From Ochrobactrum sp. BTU1 (GTDB lineage: Bacteria > Pseudomonadota > Alphaproteobacteria > Rhizobiales > Rhizobiaceae): a stretch of 64,000 bases of DNA. Positions 44,561-54,553 of this stretch are shown here, piece after piece (the stretch's first letter is position 1; each line of letters starts with the position of its first letter). The position numbers and the translations under genes are program-made. Below the pieces are notes generated by a model, which saw only the letters and a list, made by a program, of their open reading frames with translations, had not been told where the DNA came from and ran no database searches. Location of the stretch: positions 868,001 to 932,000 of the forward strand of contig CP076354.1 in the NCBI GenBank assembly GCA_018798825.1. Direction: 5' to 3'.

Positions 44561-47026
44561 ATGGTAAGGCTTATCGGATATTTCTTCGGAATTGGTACGG
44601 TTCTGGCGCTTTTGGTTGCTGGCGGCGTTGCCGTCTATATCGGTAGCGTCACAAAAGAACTGCCTGATTACGAAGTGCTCGCAAAGTACGAGCCTCCTGT
44701 TATGACGCGTGTTCATGCATCTGACGGTAGTCTGATGTCGGAATTTGCGCGCGAACGCCGCATGTATTTGCCGATTCAGGCCGTGCCAAATCGCGTCAAA
44801 GCTGCTTTCATTTCTGCTGAAGACAAAACATTCTACGAACACCATGGTCTCGATTTTGGTGGTCTCGCGCGGGCAGTGCTGACGAATGTTAAGAACATGG
44901 GTTCTGGCCGTCGCCCGGTTGGCGCATCGACCATCACGCAGCAGGTCGCAAAGAACTTCCTTCTAAGCTCTAACCAGACCTATGACCGCAAGATCAAAGA
45001 AGCGATTCTTGCGATGCGCATTGAGCAGGCCTATTCCAAAGATCGTATTCTCGAGCTCTATCTCAATGAAATCTTTTTCGGTCTCGGTTCCTACGGCATC
45101 GCCAGCGCTGCACTCACTTATTTCGACAAGTCTGTTGGTGAGTTGAGCATTGCTGATAGCGCGTATCTCGCCGCACTGCCAAAAGGTCCAAACAACTATC
45201 ATCCGTTCCGCTACCCCGATCGCGCGATCGAACGCCGCAACTGGGTTATCGATCGTATGGCCGAAAACGGCTACATCACGATGCAGGAAGCGGATGAAGC
45301 GAAGAAAGAACCGCTCGGCGTAAAGACCCGTACTGCTACCCATTATCTGTTTGCTTCGGAATACTTCAGTGAAGAAGTGCGCCGCCAGATCATCCAGAAA
45401 TATGGCGTCGATGCCCTTTATGAGGGTGGTCTTTCGGTTCGTACAACTCTTAACCCAACCATGCAGGTCGAAGCGCGCAAGGCGCTGCAGGCAGCTCTGC
45501 TCCGTTACGACGAAGCACGCGGCTGGCGCGGCCCTGTAAAGCACGCCGAGCTTGGTAGCGACTGGGCTTCTGCTTTCGGTGATTTGCAGGCATATCCTGA
45601 TGTGCCTGAATGGCAGCTCGCAGTTGTACTCAATGTATCCGCTGCAGGCGCTGATATTGGGCTTCAGCCTGAAGTCGAAGGTTCTGGTTCCCGCAGCAAA
45701 GAGCGCACGCGTGCCTTTATTGCGGCTGATGACATGAAATGGGCAATGCGCGTCACCAATATCGGTGGCAAGCGCAGCAGCGCCAAGTCGCCGGAAGGTG
45801 TGTTGAACACTGGCGATATTATCTATGTCTCTAAGGTTGGTGACGGCGGTTCGCGTTTCCGTCTGCAACAGCCGCCGAAGCTACAGGGCGCGCTTGTCGC
45901 GATGGACCCTCATACCGGTCGCGTGTTGTCGATGGTTGGCGGGTTCTCATTTGGTGAATCTGAATTCAACCGCGCGACACAGGCGTATCGCCAGCCAGGT
46001 TCATCGTTCAAGCCGTTCGTCTATGCTGCTGCACTCGACAATGGTTATACCCCGGCTTCCGTTGTGCTGGATGGTCCGTTGGAAGTTAATCAGGGTGGCG
46101 CACTCGGTGTGTGGGCTCCGAAAAACTACTCCGGTAAGTTCTCCGGCCCCTCGACGCTCCGCTACGGTATTGAACAGTCGCGTAACGTCATGACCGTGCG
46201 CCTCGCGCAGGACATGGGCATGAAGACGGTTGCAGAATATGCAGAACGCTTCGGTGTTTACGACAAGATGTTGCCGGTTCTGTCGATGTCGCTCGGCGCT
46301 GGTGAAACAACGGTTCTGCGGATGGTTACGGCCTATTCTGTGATCGCAAATGGCGGACAGAGCATCACACCTTCGATGATTGACCGTATTCAGGATCGCT
46401 ACGGCAAGACGGTGTTCAAGCACGATGGACGCCAGTGCGAAGGCTGTAATGCCCAGCAATGGTCCAATCAGGAAGAGCCAACTTTGATCGACAATCGCGA
46501 TCAGGTGCTTGATCCGATGACCGCTTACCAGATCACATCCATGATGGAAGGTGTCGTTCAACGCGGTACTGCTCAGCTTCTTAAGAGCCTTGATCGTCCA
46601 CTTGCCGGTAAGACCGGTACGACCAACGATGAAAAAGACGCCTGGTTTGTCGGCTTCACGCCTGACCTGGTTGTCGGTGTATTCATGGGTTATGACACGC
46701 CAACTCCGCTGGGTCGCGGCGGTACTGGTGGCGGTCTCGCTGCTCCGGTCTTCAAGGAGTTTATGGGCCAGGCTTTGGCTGGAACGCCGAAGGTTGATTT
46801 CCGTGTCCCTGAAGGTATGACGCTGATTGCGATCAACCGTAAAACCGGTATGCGCACGAATAAGGGCGATCCGAACCTGATCATGGAAGCCTTCAAGCCT
46901 GGGACCGGACCGTCTGATACCTATTCGGTCATTGGTATGGATCAGTTCCGCGAAGGGTCACCGGTTCAGCCGCAGTCGCCACAGGCAACCCGCGCTATCA
47001 ATTCGGGTTCAGGCGGACTTTACTGA
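44561..47026 (+). CDS. mrcA: Penicillin-binding protein 1A (bifunctional)
   Basis: This 821-residue class A PBP has an N-terminal membrane helix (residues 5-28). The glycosyltransferase domain follows, with FISAEDKTFYEHHGLD (catalytic Glu near residue 86) and GASTITQQVAKNFLLS. An OB-like insertion comes next. The transpeptidase domain has GSSFKPFVYA (catalytic Ser near 481), SRN in QSRNVM and the GKTGTTND triad near 682. It polymerises and cross-links peptidoglycan in the periplasm. AGGA precedes the ATG. Its position after amiC matches the order in many alphaproteobacteria and links synthesis with septal cleavage. Confidence 0.97.
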   Translation: MVRLIGYFFGIGTVLALLVAGGVAVYIGSVTKELPDYEVLAKYEPPVMTRVHASDGSLMSEFARERRMYLPIQAVPNRVKAAFISAEDKTFYEHHGLDFGGLARAVLTNVKNMGSGRRPVGASTITQQVAKNFLLSSNQTYDRKIKEAILAMRIEQAYSKDRILELYLNEIFFGLGSYGIASAALTYFDKSVGELSIADSAYLAALPKGPNNYHPFRYPDRAIERRNWVIDRMAENGYITMQEADEAKKEPLGVKTRTATHYLFASEYFSEEVRRQIIQKYGVDALYEGGLSVRTTLNPTMQVEARKALQAALLRYDEARGWRGPVKHAELGSDWASAFGDLQAYPDVPEWQLAVVLNVSAAGADIGLQPEVEGSGSRSKERTRAFIAADDMKWAMRVTNIGGKRSSAKSPEGVLNTGDIIYVSKVGDGGSRFRLQQPPKLQGALVAMDPHTGRVLSMVGGFSFGESEFNRATQAYRQPGSSFKPFVYAAALDNGYTPASVVLDGPLEVNQGGALGVWAPKNYSGKFSGPSTLRYGIEQSRNVMTVRLAQDMGMKTVAEYAERFGVYDKMLPVLSMSLGAGETTVLRMVTAYSVIANGGQSITPSMIDRIQDRYGKTVFKHDGRQCEGCNAQQWSNQEEPTLIDNRDQVLDPMTAYQITSMMEGVVQRGTAQLLKSLDRPLAGKTGTTNDEKDAWFVGFTPDLVVGVFMGYDTPTPLGRGGTGGGLAAPVFKEFMGQALAGTPKVDFRVPEGMTLIAINRKTGMRTNKGDPNLIMEAFKPGTGPSDTYSVIGMDQFREGSPVQPQSPQATRAINSGSGGLY

Positions 47027-47113
47027 CGTCAGCCTCTTTACACTGCGCCGCGTGCTAATTATGGTCCGCGGCGCTTGAATGGTTTTAACTTTAGCCATTC
47101 TGCGTTGAGGCAG

Positions 47114-47174
47114 AGCGCATCGCTTTGGTGGGATGCGCTTCAGAACAAAGCGGCTCGCTTCGAGCCTTTGTTCT
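47114..47174 (+). other. Two hairpins between mrcA and prfB
   Basis: The first pairs AGCGCATC (47114-47121) with GATGCGCT (47132-47139). The second pairs AGAACAAAG plus GCTCG (47142-47150, 47153-47157) with CGAGC plus CTTTGTTCT (47161-47174) around a 3-nt loop. No T run follows either, so they could be weak terminators or leader structures 40 bp before the prfB start. Confidence 0.5.
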
Positions 47175-47213
47175 CTCCATCCACGACTGAATTATTGAAG
47201 GAACGATTTGCCC

Positions 47214-48342
47214 ATGCGCGCGGAAATCGAGACGCTGGTTGACGAAATCCAGCAGGCCATAAGCCTGCTGAGGAGGCATCTTTGACTGGGATCAGGCAAT
47301 CAAACGTCTGGGCTATCTGAATCAGAGAGCTGAAGATCCGACCCTTTGGAATGATGCACAGGAAGCCCAGAAGCTGATGCGTGAGCGGCAGCAACTGGAA
47401 GACAGCATCAACGGCATTAACGGCCTGAAGCAGACGCTTAACGACAGCATTGAACTTATCGCCATGGGCGAAGAAGAAGATGACAAGTCGATTATTGCGG
47501 ATGCTGAAAACACCATTCGCGATCTGAAGAAGGAAGTCGACAGCCGACAGATCGACATGCTACTTTCAGGTGAAGCGGATGCCAACGACACCTATCTTGA
47601 AGTCCATGCTGGCGCAGGCGGCACGGAAAGTCAGGATTGGGCGTCGATGCTTCTGCGCATGTACACACGCTGGGCCGAACGCAGCGGGCGTAAAGTTGAA
47701 GTGATGGAAGTGCATTACGGCGAAGAAGCAGGCATCAAGTCTGCAACGATCCTGATCAAGGGCCATAATTCATACGGTATGGCGAAGACGGAATCCGGCG
47801 TGCACCGTCTGGTTCGTATTTCGCCTTACGATTCGAATGCCCGTCGTCACACTTCGTTTGCGAGTATCTGGGTTTATCCGGTCATCGATGACAACATCGA
47901 TGTGCAGGTAACGGAAGCGGATGTCCGTATCGATACCTACCGCGCATCGGGTGCCGGTGGTCAGCACGTCAATACGACTGACTCAGCCGTGCGTATTACG
48001 CACATTGCGTCGGGTATCGTGGTGCAGTGTCAGGCCGAACGTTCGCAGCACAAGAACCGCGAAAAGGCTTGGTCGATGTTGCGTGCGCGTCTTTACGAGG
48101 AAGAACTCAAGAAGCGCGAAGAAGCAACTGACGCGGCCAACGCCACCAAAACCGATATCGGTTGGGGGCATCAGATCCGCTCTTACGTGCTTCAGCCGTA
48201 TCAGCTTGTTAAAGACCTTCGTACGGGCGTTGAAAGCACAAACCCGCAAGAAGTGCTTGATGGCGCGGTCACACCGTTCATGGAAGCAGCCCTCGCACAT
48301 CGCATTCAGGGCGGTGGCGAAGCAATCGAAGATATTGATTGA
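47214..48342 (+). CDS. prfB: Peptide chain release factor 2, with programmed +1 frameshift
   Basis: RF2 terminates translation at UGA and UAA. Codons 1-23 run from ATG at 47214 to CTT at 47280-47282, then TGA follows in frame. The main frame resumes one base later with GAC at 47284 and continues to 48342. The site reads AGGAGG-CAT-CTT-TGA-C, the same spacing as the E. coli prfB slippery site. The full product is 375 residues. GAGGQHVN is the catalytic GGQ loop; the codon-recognition loop is SPYDSNARRHTSF, with SPY in place of the SPF of E. coli. Low RF2 would favour frameshifting and so restore RF2. Confidence 0.97.
47271..47286 (+). promoter_or_regulatory. RF2 autoregulatory frameshift signal
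   Basis: AGGAGG (47271-47276) serves as an internal Shine-Dalgarno, CAT is the spacer, CTT the slip codon and TGA (47283-47285) the in-frame stop, with C after it, which weakens termination. The spacing agrees with the characterised bacterial site. Confidence 0.95.
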
Positions 48343-48367
48343 TCGGTTCCCGATGACGCTAAATAGA

Positions 48368-48393
48368 AAACCCGGCCTTGTGCCGGGTTTTTT
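48368..48393. terminator. Intrinsic terminator after prfB
   Basis: Arms 48368-48376 and 48382-48390 (AAACCCGGC and complement) with a 5-nt loop lead into six T residues. Confidence 0.88.
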
Positions 48394-48443
48394 GCATATG
48401 CATGTCAGATTATGCCGGAGAAATTTGCGGCCCTTACTAAGCG

Positions 48444-48788
48444 TCACGAATCTTTTGACGCCGTGCGCTTGATCTCAGCTCTTGGCTTATAGGCCCGCGG
48501 ACCAGTGATAATGGGATCAATACCCTGAAGATTTGGCGCATTATCGGGAATAAGTAGCTCTTGCTGCGCAGAAATATTCGGCATGGGCTCAGATGGCATT
48601 TCTGGCAAAGGCTGCATTGCCGAAGAACCTTTTAACAGCGACGCGAGCTTGCTGTTCTGCGGCTTATCCGAACTGCCACCTTCAGTATTGAGATAGATAC
48701 CAACGCCTAAGCAAAGAGCGACCGTAACAGCGCTAAATCCAAGAACTTTAGATCGAATTCCGAACATGCCGATTGCTTTGCTTTCCAT
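48444..48788 (-). CDS. Hypothetical small membrane-anchored protein
   Basis: I do not recognise this 114-residue protein. It has a short basic N-terminus, one hydrophobic helix (VLGFSAVTVALCLGVGIYLN, about residues 15-34) and a 75-residue extracytoplasmic tail rich in Pro, Ser and Lys with no domain signature. The motif DNAPNLQGIDPIITGPRAY is near the end. The topology suggests a periplasm-facing anchored peptide. It stands alone, convergent with prfB, with about 185 bp upstream. Coding status is supported by the clean membrane helix and absence of a competing frame; expression is not proven. Confidence 0.55.
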   Translation of the reverse strand: MESKAIGMFGIRSKVLGFSAVTVALCLGVGIYLNTEGGSSDKPQNSKLASLLKGSSAMQPLPEMPSEPMPNISAQQELLIPDNAPNLQGIDPIITGPRAYKPRAEIKRTASKDS

Positions 48789-48973
48789 GCTTTCGAATCA
48801 ACGAAATTCTATCATGGTTAACAAAGCTTATCCGAAGCTTTTGTGGTCAGATCGAAACAGGTGACAAGTTGCGATAAATGCGTGCGCCAGTTCATTGAAC
48901 GGTGGCTTGAGGTCACTCGCGGAAATTGCTCTGATGGCATTCCCCGCGCAGAGACGGTTCAAACCTTTGCTTT

Positions 48974-49438
48974 TCAGAGTGCGCGCGCTGCCTTAAGAAC
49001 GGCTTCAGCGTGACCTGCGACTTTTACTTTTTCCCAGACGTGGGCGACGCGGCCATCTGCATCAATAAGAAAAGTGGCGCGTTCAACGCCCATGTATTTA
49101 CGGCCATACATGCTCTTTTCTACCCAAACACCGTAGGCTTCCAAAGCGGCTCGGTCTTCATCTGCTGCAAGCTCGACCGTCAGGTCATGTTTTTTGCGAA
49201 ACTTGGCATGTTTTTCCGCGCTGTCGGGCGACAGACCAATGATGCGAGCGCCGATCTTGTCGAATTCAGGCTTTAGCTGCGAAAACGCAATCGCCTCTTT
49301 GGTGCAGCCGGATGTATCGTCTTTCGGATAGAAATAAACGACGACTGGTCCGCCTTTAAGTGAAGACAACGAGATTGCACCATTATCGGATGGCAATGAA
49401 AAATCCGGTGCCAGATCTCCAACTTGGGGACGAGCCAT
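48974..49438 (-). CDS. bcp: Thioredoxin-dependent peroxiredoxin (Bcp/PrxQ type)
   Basis: This 154-residue peroxiredoxin reduces hydroperoxides. The motif YFYPKDDTSGCTKEA holds the peroxidatic Cys45. GLSPDSAEKHAKFRKKHDL and GVERATFLIDADGRVAHVWEK are typical of Bcp. The resolving cysteine found five residues later in many Bcp proteins (Cys50 in E. coli) is Ile here, and Cys45 is the only cysteine in the whole protein, so it must work as a 1-Cys enzyme resolved by an outside thiol. AAAGG precedes the ATG. Confidence 0.93.
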   Translation of the reverse strand: MARPQVGDLAPDFSLPSDNGAISLSSLKGGPVVVYFYPKDDTSGCTKEAIAFSQLKPEFDKIGARIIGLSPDSAEKHAKFRKKHDLTVELAADEDRAALEAYGVWVEKSMYGRKYMGVERATFLIDADGRVAHVWEKVKVAGHAEAVLKAARAL

Positions 49439-49692
49439 ATCTAGGCCTTTCTTTTATGGATAAACGGGGAAACTGCCTGTTACACTCAAATCTATCGCAT
49501 TCAGGGTAAGCTCATGCAACCATTCAAGTGCAGCTTGCAGAGACCTTTGACGGGTGTTGATAATTCACCGGATTCGATCAAGAATGTTTCGGATGCGATG
49601 AGGAAGTGAAATAAAAACAGAAAGTTACTAAGCTCTTATAAACTGCCTCGTGAGGTCTTCCATTTGCGGAAATATGTTGTTCGGCTGGAATA

Positions 49693-52600
49693 TTGACAGA
49701 TAAACCGCGCCAGATCCGCTTTACAAAGCGGGAGATGAAAAGAATCGAACGCCTCGCAGCTGAAGGCGAGGATTGTGCTGCGCTTGGACTAACGCGGCCT
49801 CGGCGCTCGTTTGTCACCTGGTGTTCTCACGCTTTTCTTTCTTTGTGCATCGTGCTCGTCCTCATCGGCGGCGCAGGATTTGTCATTTTACGTGGCGGCG
49901 TAAACAGCGATCTCTTGCGCGACGAAGCGCAAAAGAGCCTTAGCGGAATTCTCGGTGAAGAAGCATCGGCTTCCATTGCGAGTGCAGGTTTGTCGCTTGA
50001 CCAAAACAGTCTGGTTGCACTTGAAGCGCGGGGCGTGTCGATTTCTGAGCCAAAGCAGGGGCTGGAGATCAAAGATATCAGATCGGTAAGATTGGGACTG
50101 GCCCCACTGCCGCTGTTGACGGGCAAAGTCCGCGTTGCAGAGCTTGAAATCGACGGTGCGAGTTTTGACCTACCGGAGCAGAAGGGCGCAGGTTTCTGGA
50201 AGTCTCTGCCTTACGACAACAACGGCTATATAGATTTTGATGCGGTTTCAAACGAGCTGTTCTCGACAATGCGCCGCAATCTCGAATTGCTGAGGGATCA
50301 GAATACTCAGGCAATTGGCCTTCTGAATACAACAATCCGATTTAAGACAGGCGGCACGCAGCAAAGTGTTGAAGTTAAGAAGCTTCGACTGGTCGAAAAC
50401 AATGGCAAGATTTCAATCGAAGGCAGTGTTGTCTGGCAAAATAAAACCATAGCAATTGATGGGAATATTGATCGCAAAGGGCAGGAAAATGATCTTGACG
50501 CTTTCCAGATCAAGGTCAGCAACCTGCCGATTGACCTTGGTTCGCCCGAAGAAGTGGCGCCAATAATTGATGGAAATCGGGTTAATCCAGCTCATTTCGA
50601 TTTGCAGGGTAAGGCGAGCCTCGCCCTGTCAGGCAAGGCAGCGAATGGTGAGAATCCAGAACGCGTAACCGCCGATCTCGCCGTTGATGGCATCGAGATG
50701 GAAATTGGTCGCGTTAATGATGTGCTCGGTAAAGCGGCTCTCCGCATTGAGCATTCTGTTGGGAGTGGCAAACTTGAAATCAAGCCGTCCCGAATCCAGC
50801 TTGGCGGAATGAACGCGGCGTTTAACGGAGCGTTTGGACCAGACCCTGATTCTGAAAACAATGCGGGTGGTCCGAGCTATCGTTTTGAAGTCGTGACAAG
50901 TTCAGCCACCAGTATGCCAGCCGAATCGAGCGATCCTGAATTGCCGTTTGGTGTTAAAATTGCGGGTCGGTTTCTTGCCAATCAGCAACGACTGCAGTTC
51001 TCCAATCTGGATGTTAAGACTGAAACAGGAGAACTTTACGGGCAGGGCAGCATGGCCTTCGGCAATGGTTCGCCCGAGATGATTTTCATGCTGCGTATTC
51101 CCGAAATGCCTGTAGCGGACGCAAAACATCTTTGGCCGATTGATGTCGCTGACGGCGCGCGCGAATGGGTACTGAAAAACCTCTACGGCGGCATTCTGAA
51201 AGACAGCCGCATTGATATTTCTCTGGCGGGTGGGCGTTTTAACGGTCCCGGCTTACCGCCTCCATTGACCGGCGAAGAGATCAAAGCAGACTTCAATGTG
51301 TCGGATACGCGCTTTGATGTGATCGGTGAATTGCCGCCCGTTCGCGATGTTACGGGGAACATCTCGGTGCGCGGTGCGCATACGACGATTAAGCTGGAAA
51401 AGGGTGTGGCCTACACACCGGATAATCGGAAGGCATCCGTTTCGGACGGCACGCTGATTATCCCATGGGGGCCGCAGCGCCCCGTTATTGCTGATCTTGA
51501 TCTGTTGGTATCTGGGGATGCAGCGGCAATTGCTGAGATTGCAGGCAAAAAGCCGATTGATGTGCTGAAAAGCGTGCCGTTTGTGCCAGAAGATGTGACC
51601 GGCGATGTCAAGGCAAAGGTGAAAGTCGGGTTTGCTGTTTCCAAGGGTGCTCCTCCCGGTACATTGACATGGAATGCCGATATAGGATTCACCGACCTTG
51701 CGATTGCCAAGCCCGTTGGCGGCTCCAATGTGAGCGATGCGACGGGCAGCATCAAAGTTGATCAATCTGCTGCGCTCATAACAGCAGATGCAAAGCTTGA
51801 TGGCGTCCCTGCCAAGATATCGATGACCGAGCCGGTGGATCGTTCTGGCCCCGTCAAGCGCGAGCAGAAAATCAAGCTTGAGCTCGATGATAGCTCCCGG
51901 GACAAGCTTTTGCCCGGATTAAAAGATCTCTTCTCTGGCCCGATATCCGTTGACCTCGGTATGGAGAATAACGGCCAAAGACGCGTTTCTGCGGATTTGG
52001 ACAAGACACAAATAAGCTTGCCCTGGCTTGGTTGGCGCAAAGGTAGCGGCGTTCCGGCTAAGGCGACATTCGATCTGGTAAAAGCCAGCGGCACTGACGG
52101 CAAGCTTGATATCCGCAATTTGGTTCTGACGGGCGATGCATTCGGCGCGAAGGGCAATCTTTCGATATTGGGCGGCGATTTCCAGTCGGCTGACTTCAGC
52201 GAAATTCGATTGACGCGTTCGGACCGAATGAGTGTAAAAGCCACCAAAAGCTCCGGCGGCTATCGTGTGACCGTTCGAGGCTCCCAGTTCGATGCTCGTT
52301 CAATCATCAAACAGATATCTGATATCCAGAAGAAGAGCGAAAGTTCGGGGGGGAAAAGCCCACGCATTGTCGTCAGCGCTCAGGTTGATGAAGTGAGCGG
52401 GTTCAACGATGAAAAACTCCGCAACGTGGCTGTTTCTTATGAGAATGCAGGCAACAAGATTTCCGGCGTTTCCGTGAATGCCGTTACCTCATCTGGTGCA
52501 GCTTTCGTTGCGACAAACAACGATCAGGGTGATGCCCGTTCGGTCTCGCTGCAATCCAATGATGCCGGTGCAGTTCTGCGCTTTTTCGATTTTTATGACA

Positions 52601-53130
52601 AAATGCGCGGCGGGAAAATTACCGTTGGTCTTGCCGGTCAGGGGAATGGACCATTGAGTGGGCAGATTGATGCGCGTAATTTCGCGATTATCAATGAGCC
52701 GCGATTGGCCAAGATCGTTTCCAGCTCTCCTTCAAGCGGTGGCACCAGCCTCAATCAGGCAGTTAAGCGGGATATCGACGTCTCACGGGTTGATGTTGAA
52801 CGTGGGTTCTCTCTGATCGAAAAGGGTGAGGGTTATCTCAAGCTTTCCAAGGGCGTGGTACGCGGCCCATCTGTAGGGACGACCTTCCAAGGCACGCTTT
52901 ATGATCAACGTGGCAATATGTCGATCACCGGCACATTCATGCCCGCTTATGGCGTGAACCGTATTTTTGGTGAGGTTCCAATCTTCGGCGCTCTACTTGG
53001 CAATGGCCGTGATCGTGGACTTCTCGGCATTACCTTCAAGCTTGAAGGCAGCGCCAAGCAGCCACAGGTAATGGTCAATCCGATCTCGATTATCGCGCCG
53101 GGCATTTTCCGCTCGATCTTCGAGTTCTAG
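49693..53130 (+). CDS. Large AsmA-like / DUF3971 protein (YhdP type)
   Basis: This 1145-residue protein has a basic N-terminus, one membrane helix (FLSLCIVLVLIGGAGFVIL, about residues 50-68) and a very long periplasmic part of repeated beta-rich segments. That matches DUF3971/AsmA_2 proteins. The C-terminus (FGEVPIFGALLGNGRDRGLLGITF) is the conserved end of the family. Relatives such as YhdP form bridges that move phospholipids toward the outer membrane. Start is TTG at 49693; ATG at 49735 is an alternative. The stop TAG overlaps the first bases of an intergenic repeat. Confidence 0.85.
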   Translation: MTDKPRQIRFTKREMKRIERLAAEGEDCAALGLTRPRRSFVTWCSHAFLSLCIVLVLIGGAGFVILRGGVNSDLLRDEAQKSLSGILGEEASASIASAGLSLDQNSLVALEARGVSISEPKQGLEIKDIRSVRLGLAPLPLLTGKVRVAELEIDGASFDLPEQKGAGFWKSLPYDNNGYIDFDAVSNELFSTMRRNLELLRDQNTQAIGLLNTTIRFKTGGTQQSVEVKKLRLVENNGKISIEGSVVWQNKTIAIDGNIDRKGQENDLDAFQIKVSNLPIDLGSPEEVAPIIDGNRVNPAHFDLQGKASLALSGKAANGENPERVTADLAVDGIEMEIGRVNDVLGKAALRIEHSVGSGKLEIKPSRIQLGGMNAAFNGAFGPDPDSENNAGGPSYRFEVVTSSATSMPAESSDPELPFGVKIAGRFLANQQRLQFSNLDVKTETGELYGQGSMAFGNGSPEMIFMLRIPEMPVADAKHLWPIDVADGAREWVLKNLYGGILKDSRIDISLAGGRFNGPGLPPPLTGEEIKADFNVSDTRFDVIGELPPVRDVTGNISVRGAHTTIKLEKGVAYTPDNRKASVSDGTLIIPWGPQRPVIADLDLLVSGDAAAIAEIAGKKPIDVLKSVPFVPEDVTGDVKAKVKVGFAVSKGAPPGTLTWNADIGFTDLAIAKPVGGSNVSDATGSIKVDQSAALITADAKLDGVPAKISMTEPVDRSGPVKREQKIKLELDDSSRDKLLPGLKDLFSGPISVDLGMENNGQRRVSADLDKTQISLPWLGWRKGSGVPAKATFDLVKASGTDGKLDIRNLVLTGDAFGAKGNLSILGGDFQSADFSEIRLTRSDRMSVKATKSSGGYRVTVRGSQFDARSIIKQISDIQKKSESSGGKSPRIVVSAQVDEVSGFNDEKLRNVAVSYENAGNKISGVSVNAVTSSGAAFVATNNDQGDARSVSLQSNDAGAVLRFFDFYDKMRGGKITVGLAGQGNGPLSGQIDARNFAIINEPRLAKIVSSSPSSGGTSLNQAVKRDIDVSRVDVERGFSLIEKGEGYLKLSKGVVRGPSVGTTFQGTLYDQRGNMSITGTFMPAYGVNRIFGEVPIFGALLGNGRDRGLLGITFKLEGSAKQPQVMVNPISIIAPGIFRSIFEF

Positions 53131-53232
53131 AGCGCATCCCGAAAAGTGCTAAGCGGTTTTCGGAACAAGATGCGCGTAAAGACAAATGTATAGAGCATTT
53201 CCAATGACTCAATCAAAACAGGAAATGCTCTA
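53129..53232. repeat. Mosaic intergenic repeat, copy 6
   Basis: AGAGCGCATCCCGAAAAGTG, GCGGTTTTCGGAACAAGATGCGCG and the palindrome AGAGCATTTCC ... GGAAATGCTCT follow the AsmA-like gene. The last palindrome is the module that opens the copy at 39164, and the first is the one that opens the copy at 1111. Confidence 0.75.
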
Positions 53233-53255
53233 AGAGAGATCAAATCAGAGCAAAT

Positions 53256-53282
53256 AAAAGCCGGGCTTAGCCCGGCTTTTTT
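53256..53282. terminator. Bidirectional terminator between AsmA-like gene and tyrS
   Basis: An 11-bp stem (53256-53266 with 53270-53280; AAAAGCCGGGC and complement) with a 3-nt loop ends in T residues on both strands. Confidence 0.9.
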
Positions 53283-53299
53283 CGTTATGCGATAAGCCC

Positions 53300-54553
53300 T
53301 TACGCTGGGCGGATTAGAACGTGACGCTTCTTGCCGAGCGATACCTTGATAACGCCCTGATCGTTGAGAGCGGAAGCGTTGATCGTCAGGCGCGGATCGG
53401 TAACAGGCTCGTCATTGATACGAACTGCGCCACCTTCGATGTGACGACGTGCTTCGCCGTTGGTTGCACAGAGTTCTGCAAGAACCATCAGCGCCAACAC
53501 ACCAATACCGTCATTTAGCGTTGCTTTGTGGACGCCAACCGTTGGCAGATTTTCCGACAGTTCACCGTCTTCAAAGGTCTTGCGCGCGGTTTCCGCAGCT
53601 TCTTCGGCAGCGGTACGGCCATGCAGGATTGCGGTAATCTCGGTTGCAAGGATCTTCTTTGCTTCGTTGATTTCCGAACCACCCAGTGCTGCAAGCTTTG
53701 CAATCTCATCCATAGGCAGCGTCGTGTAGAGCTTCAGGAAGCGTTCTACGTCCGCATCTTCCGTATTGCGCCAGTATTGCCAGAAATCGTAGGCGCTGAG
53801 CATATCGGCGTTAAGCCAGATTGCACCACCCAGCGACTTACCCATCTTCTGGCCGGAAGCCGTGGTGAGCAAAGGCGAGGTGAGGGCGTAAAGCTGTGGC
53901 GTACCCATACGGTGACCGAGATCGATACCGTTGATGATATTGCCCCATTGATCCGAACCGCCCATCTGCAGGCGAACGCCATGACGCTTGTTCAGTTCTA
54001 CGAAGTCGTAGGCCTGAAGGATCATGTAGTTGAATTCGAGGAACGACAGCGACTGCTCACGATCAAGACGTGTCTTTACCGAATCAAACGACAACATGCG
54101 GTTGACCGAGAAATGACGGCCGACATCGCGCAGGAATTCGAGGTAGTTGATGTTGCGCAGCCAGTCGGCATTGTTGACCATCATGGCGTCGTTTGGACCG
54201 TCACCGAAGGTCAGGTAATTTGCGAAAACGCGTTTGATGCCGGCAATGTTCTCGGCAATCGTGTCTTCGGTCATCAGCTTGCGTGCTTCATCCTTGAAGG
54301 ATGGATCGCCAACCATGCCTGTACCGCCGCCCATAAGGGCTATGGCCTTGTGGCCGGTCTGCTGGAACCAGTGCAGCATCATGATCTGGATCAGACTGCC
54401 AACGTGGAGACTCGGCGCTGTAGGATCGAAGCCAATATAGGCCGTCACGGTTTCCTTGGCCAACAATTCGTCGAGGCCGCTTTCATCGGAAATCTGATGA
54501 ATAAAGCCGCGCTCGGAAAGTGTGCGAAGAAAATCGGATTTAAAACCGGACAT
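53300..54553 (-). CDS. tyrS: Tyrosyl-tRNA synthetase
   Basis: This 417-residue class I synthetase charges tRNA-Tyr. The HIGH-type motif is [11 protein letters not shown], the tyrosine pocket appears in [15 protein letters not shown], and the KMSKS motif is [11 protein letters not shown]. The C-terminal S4-like RNA-binding domain covers about residues 350-417 ([16 protein letters not shown] is close to its core). AGGAAAAGGG lies before the ATG. It diverges from anmK; both intergenic promoters lie in the 114 bp between them. Confidence 0.97.
   Translation of the reverse strand: MSGFKSDFLRTLSERGFIHQISDESGLDELLAKETVTAYIGFDPTAPSLHVGSLIQIMMLHWFQQTGHKAIALMGGGTGMVGDPSFKDEARKLMTEDTIAENIAGIKRVFANYLTFGDGPNDAMMVNNADWLRNINYLEFLRDVGRHFSVNRMLSFDSVKTRLDREQSLSFLEFNYMILQAYDFVELNKRHGVRLQMGGSDQWGNIINGIDLGHRMGTPQLYALTSPLLTTASGQKMGKSLGGAIWLNADMLSAYDFWQYWRNTEDADVERFLKLYTTLPMDEIAKLAALGGSEINEAKKILATEITAILHGRTAAEEAAETARKTFEDGELSENLPTVGVHKATLNDGIGVLALMVLAELCATNGEARRHIEGGAVRINDEPVTDPRLTINASALNDQGVIKVSLGKKRHVLIRPA

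Noticed and set aside
47377..48342. prfB starting at the ATG at 47377
   Set aside because: It would remove the N-terminal domain; the frameshift site and upstream start explain the full-length protein.
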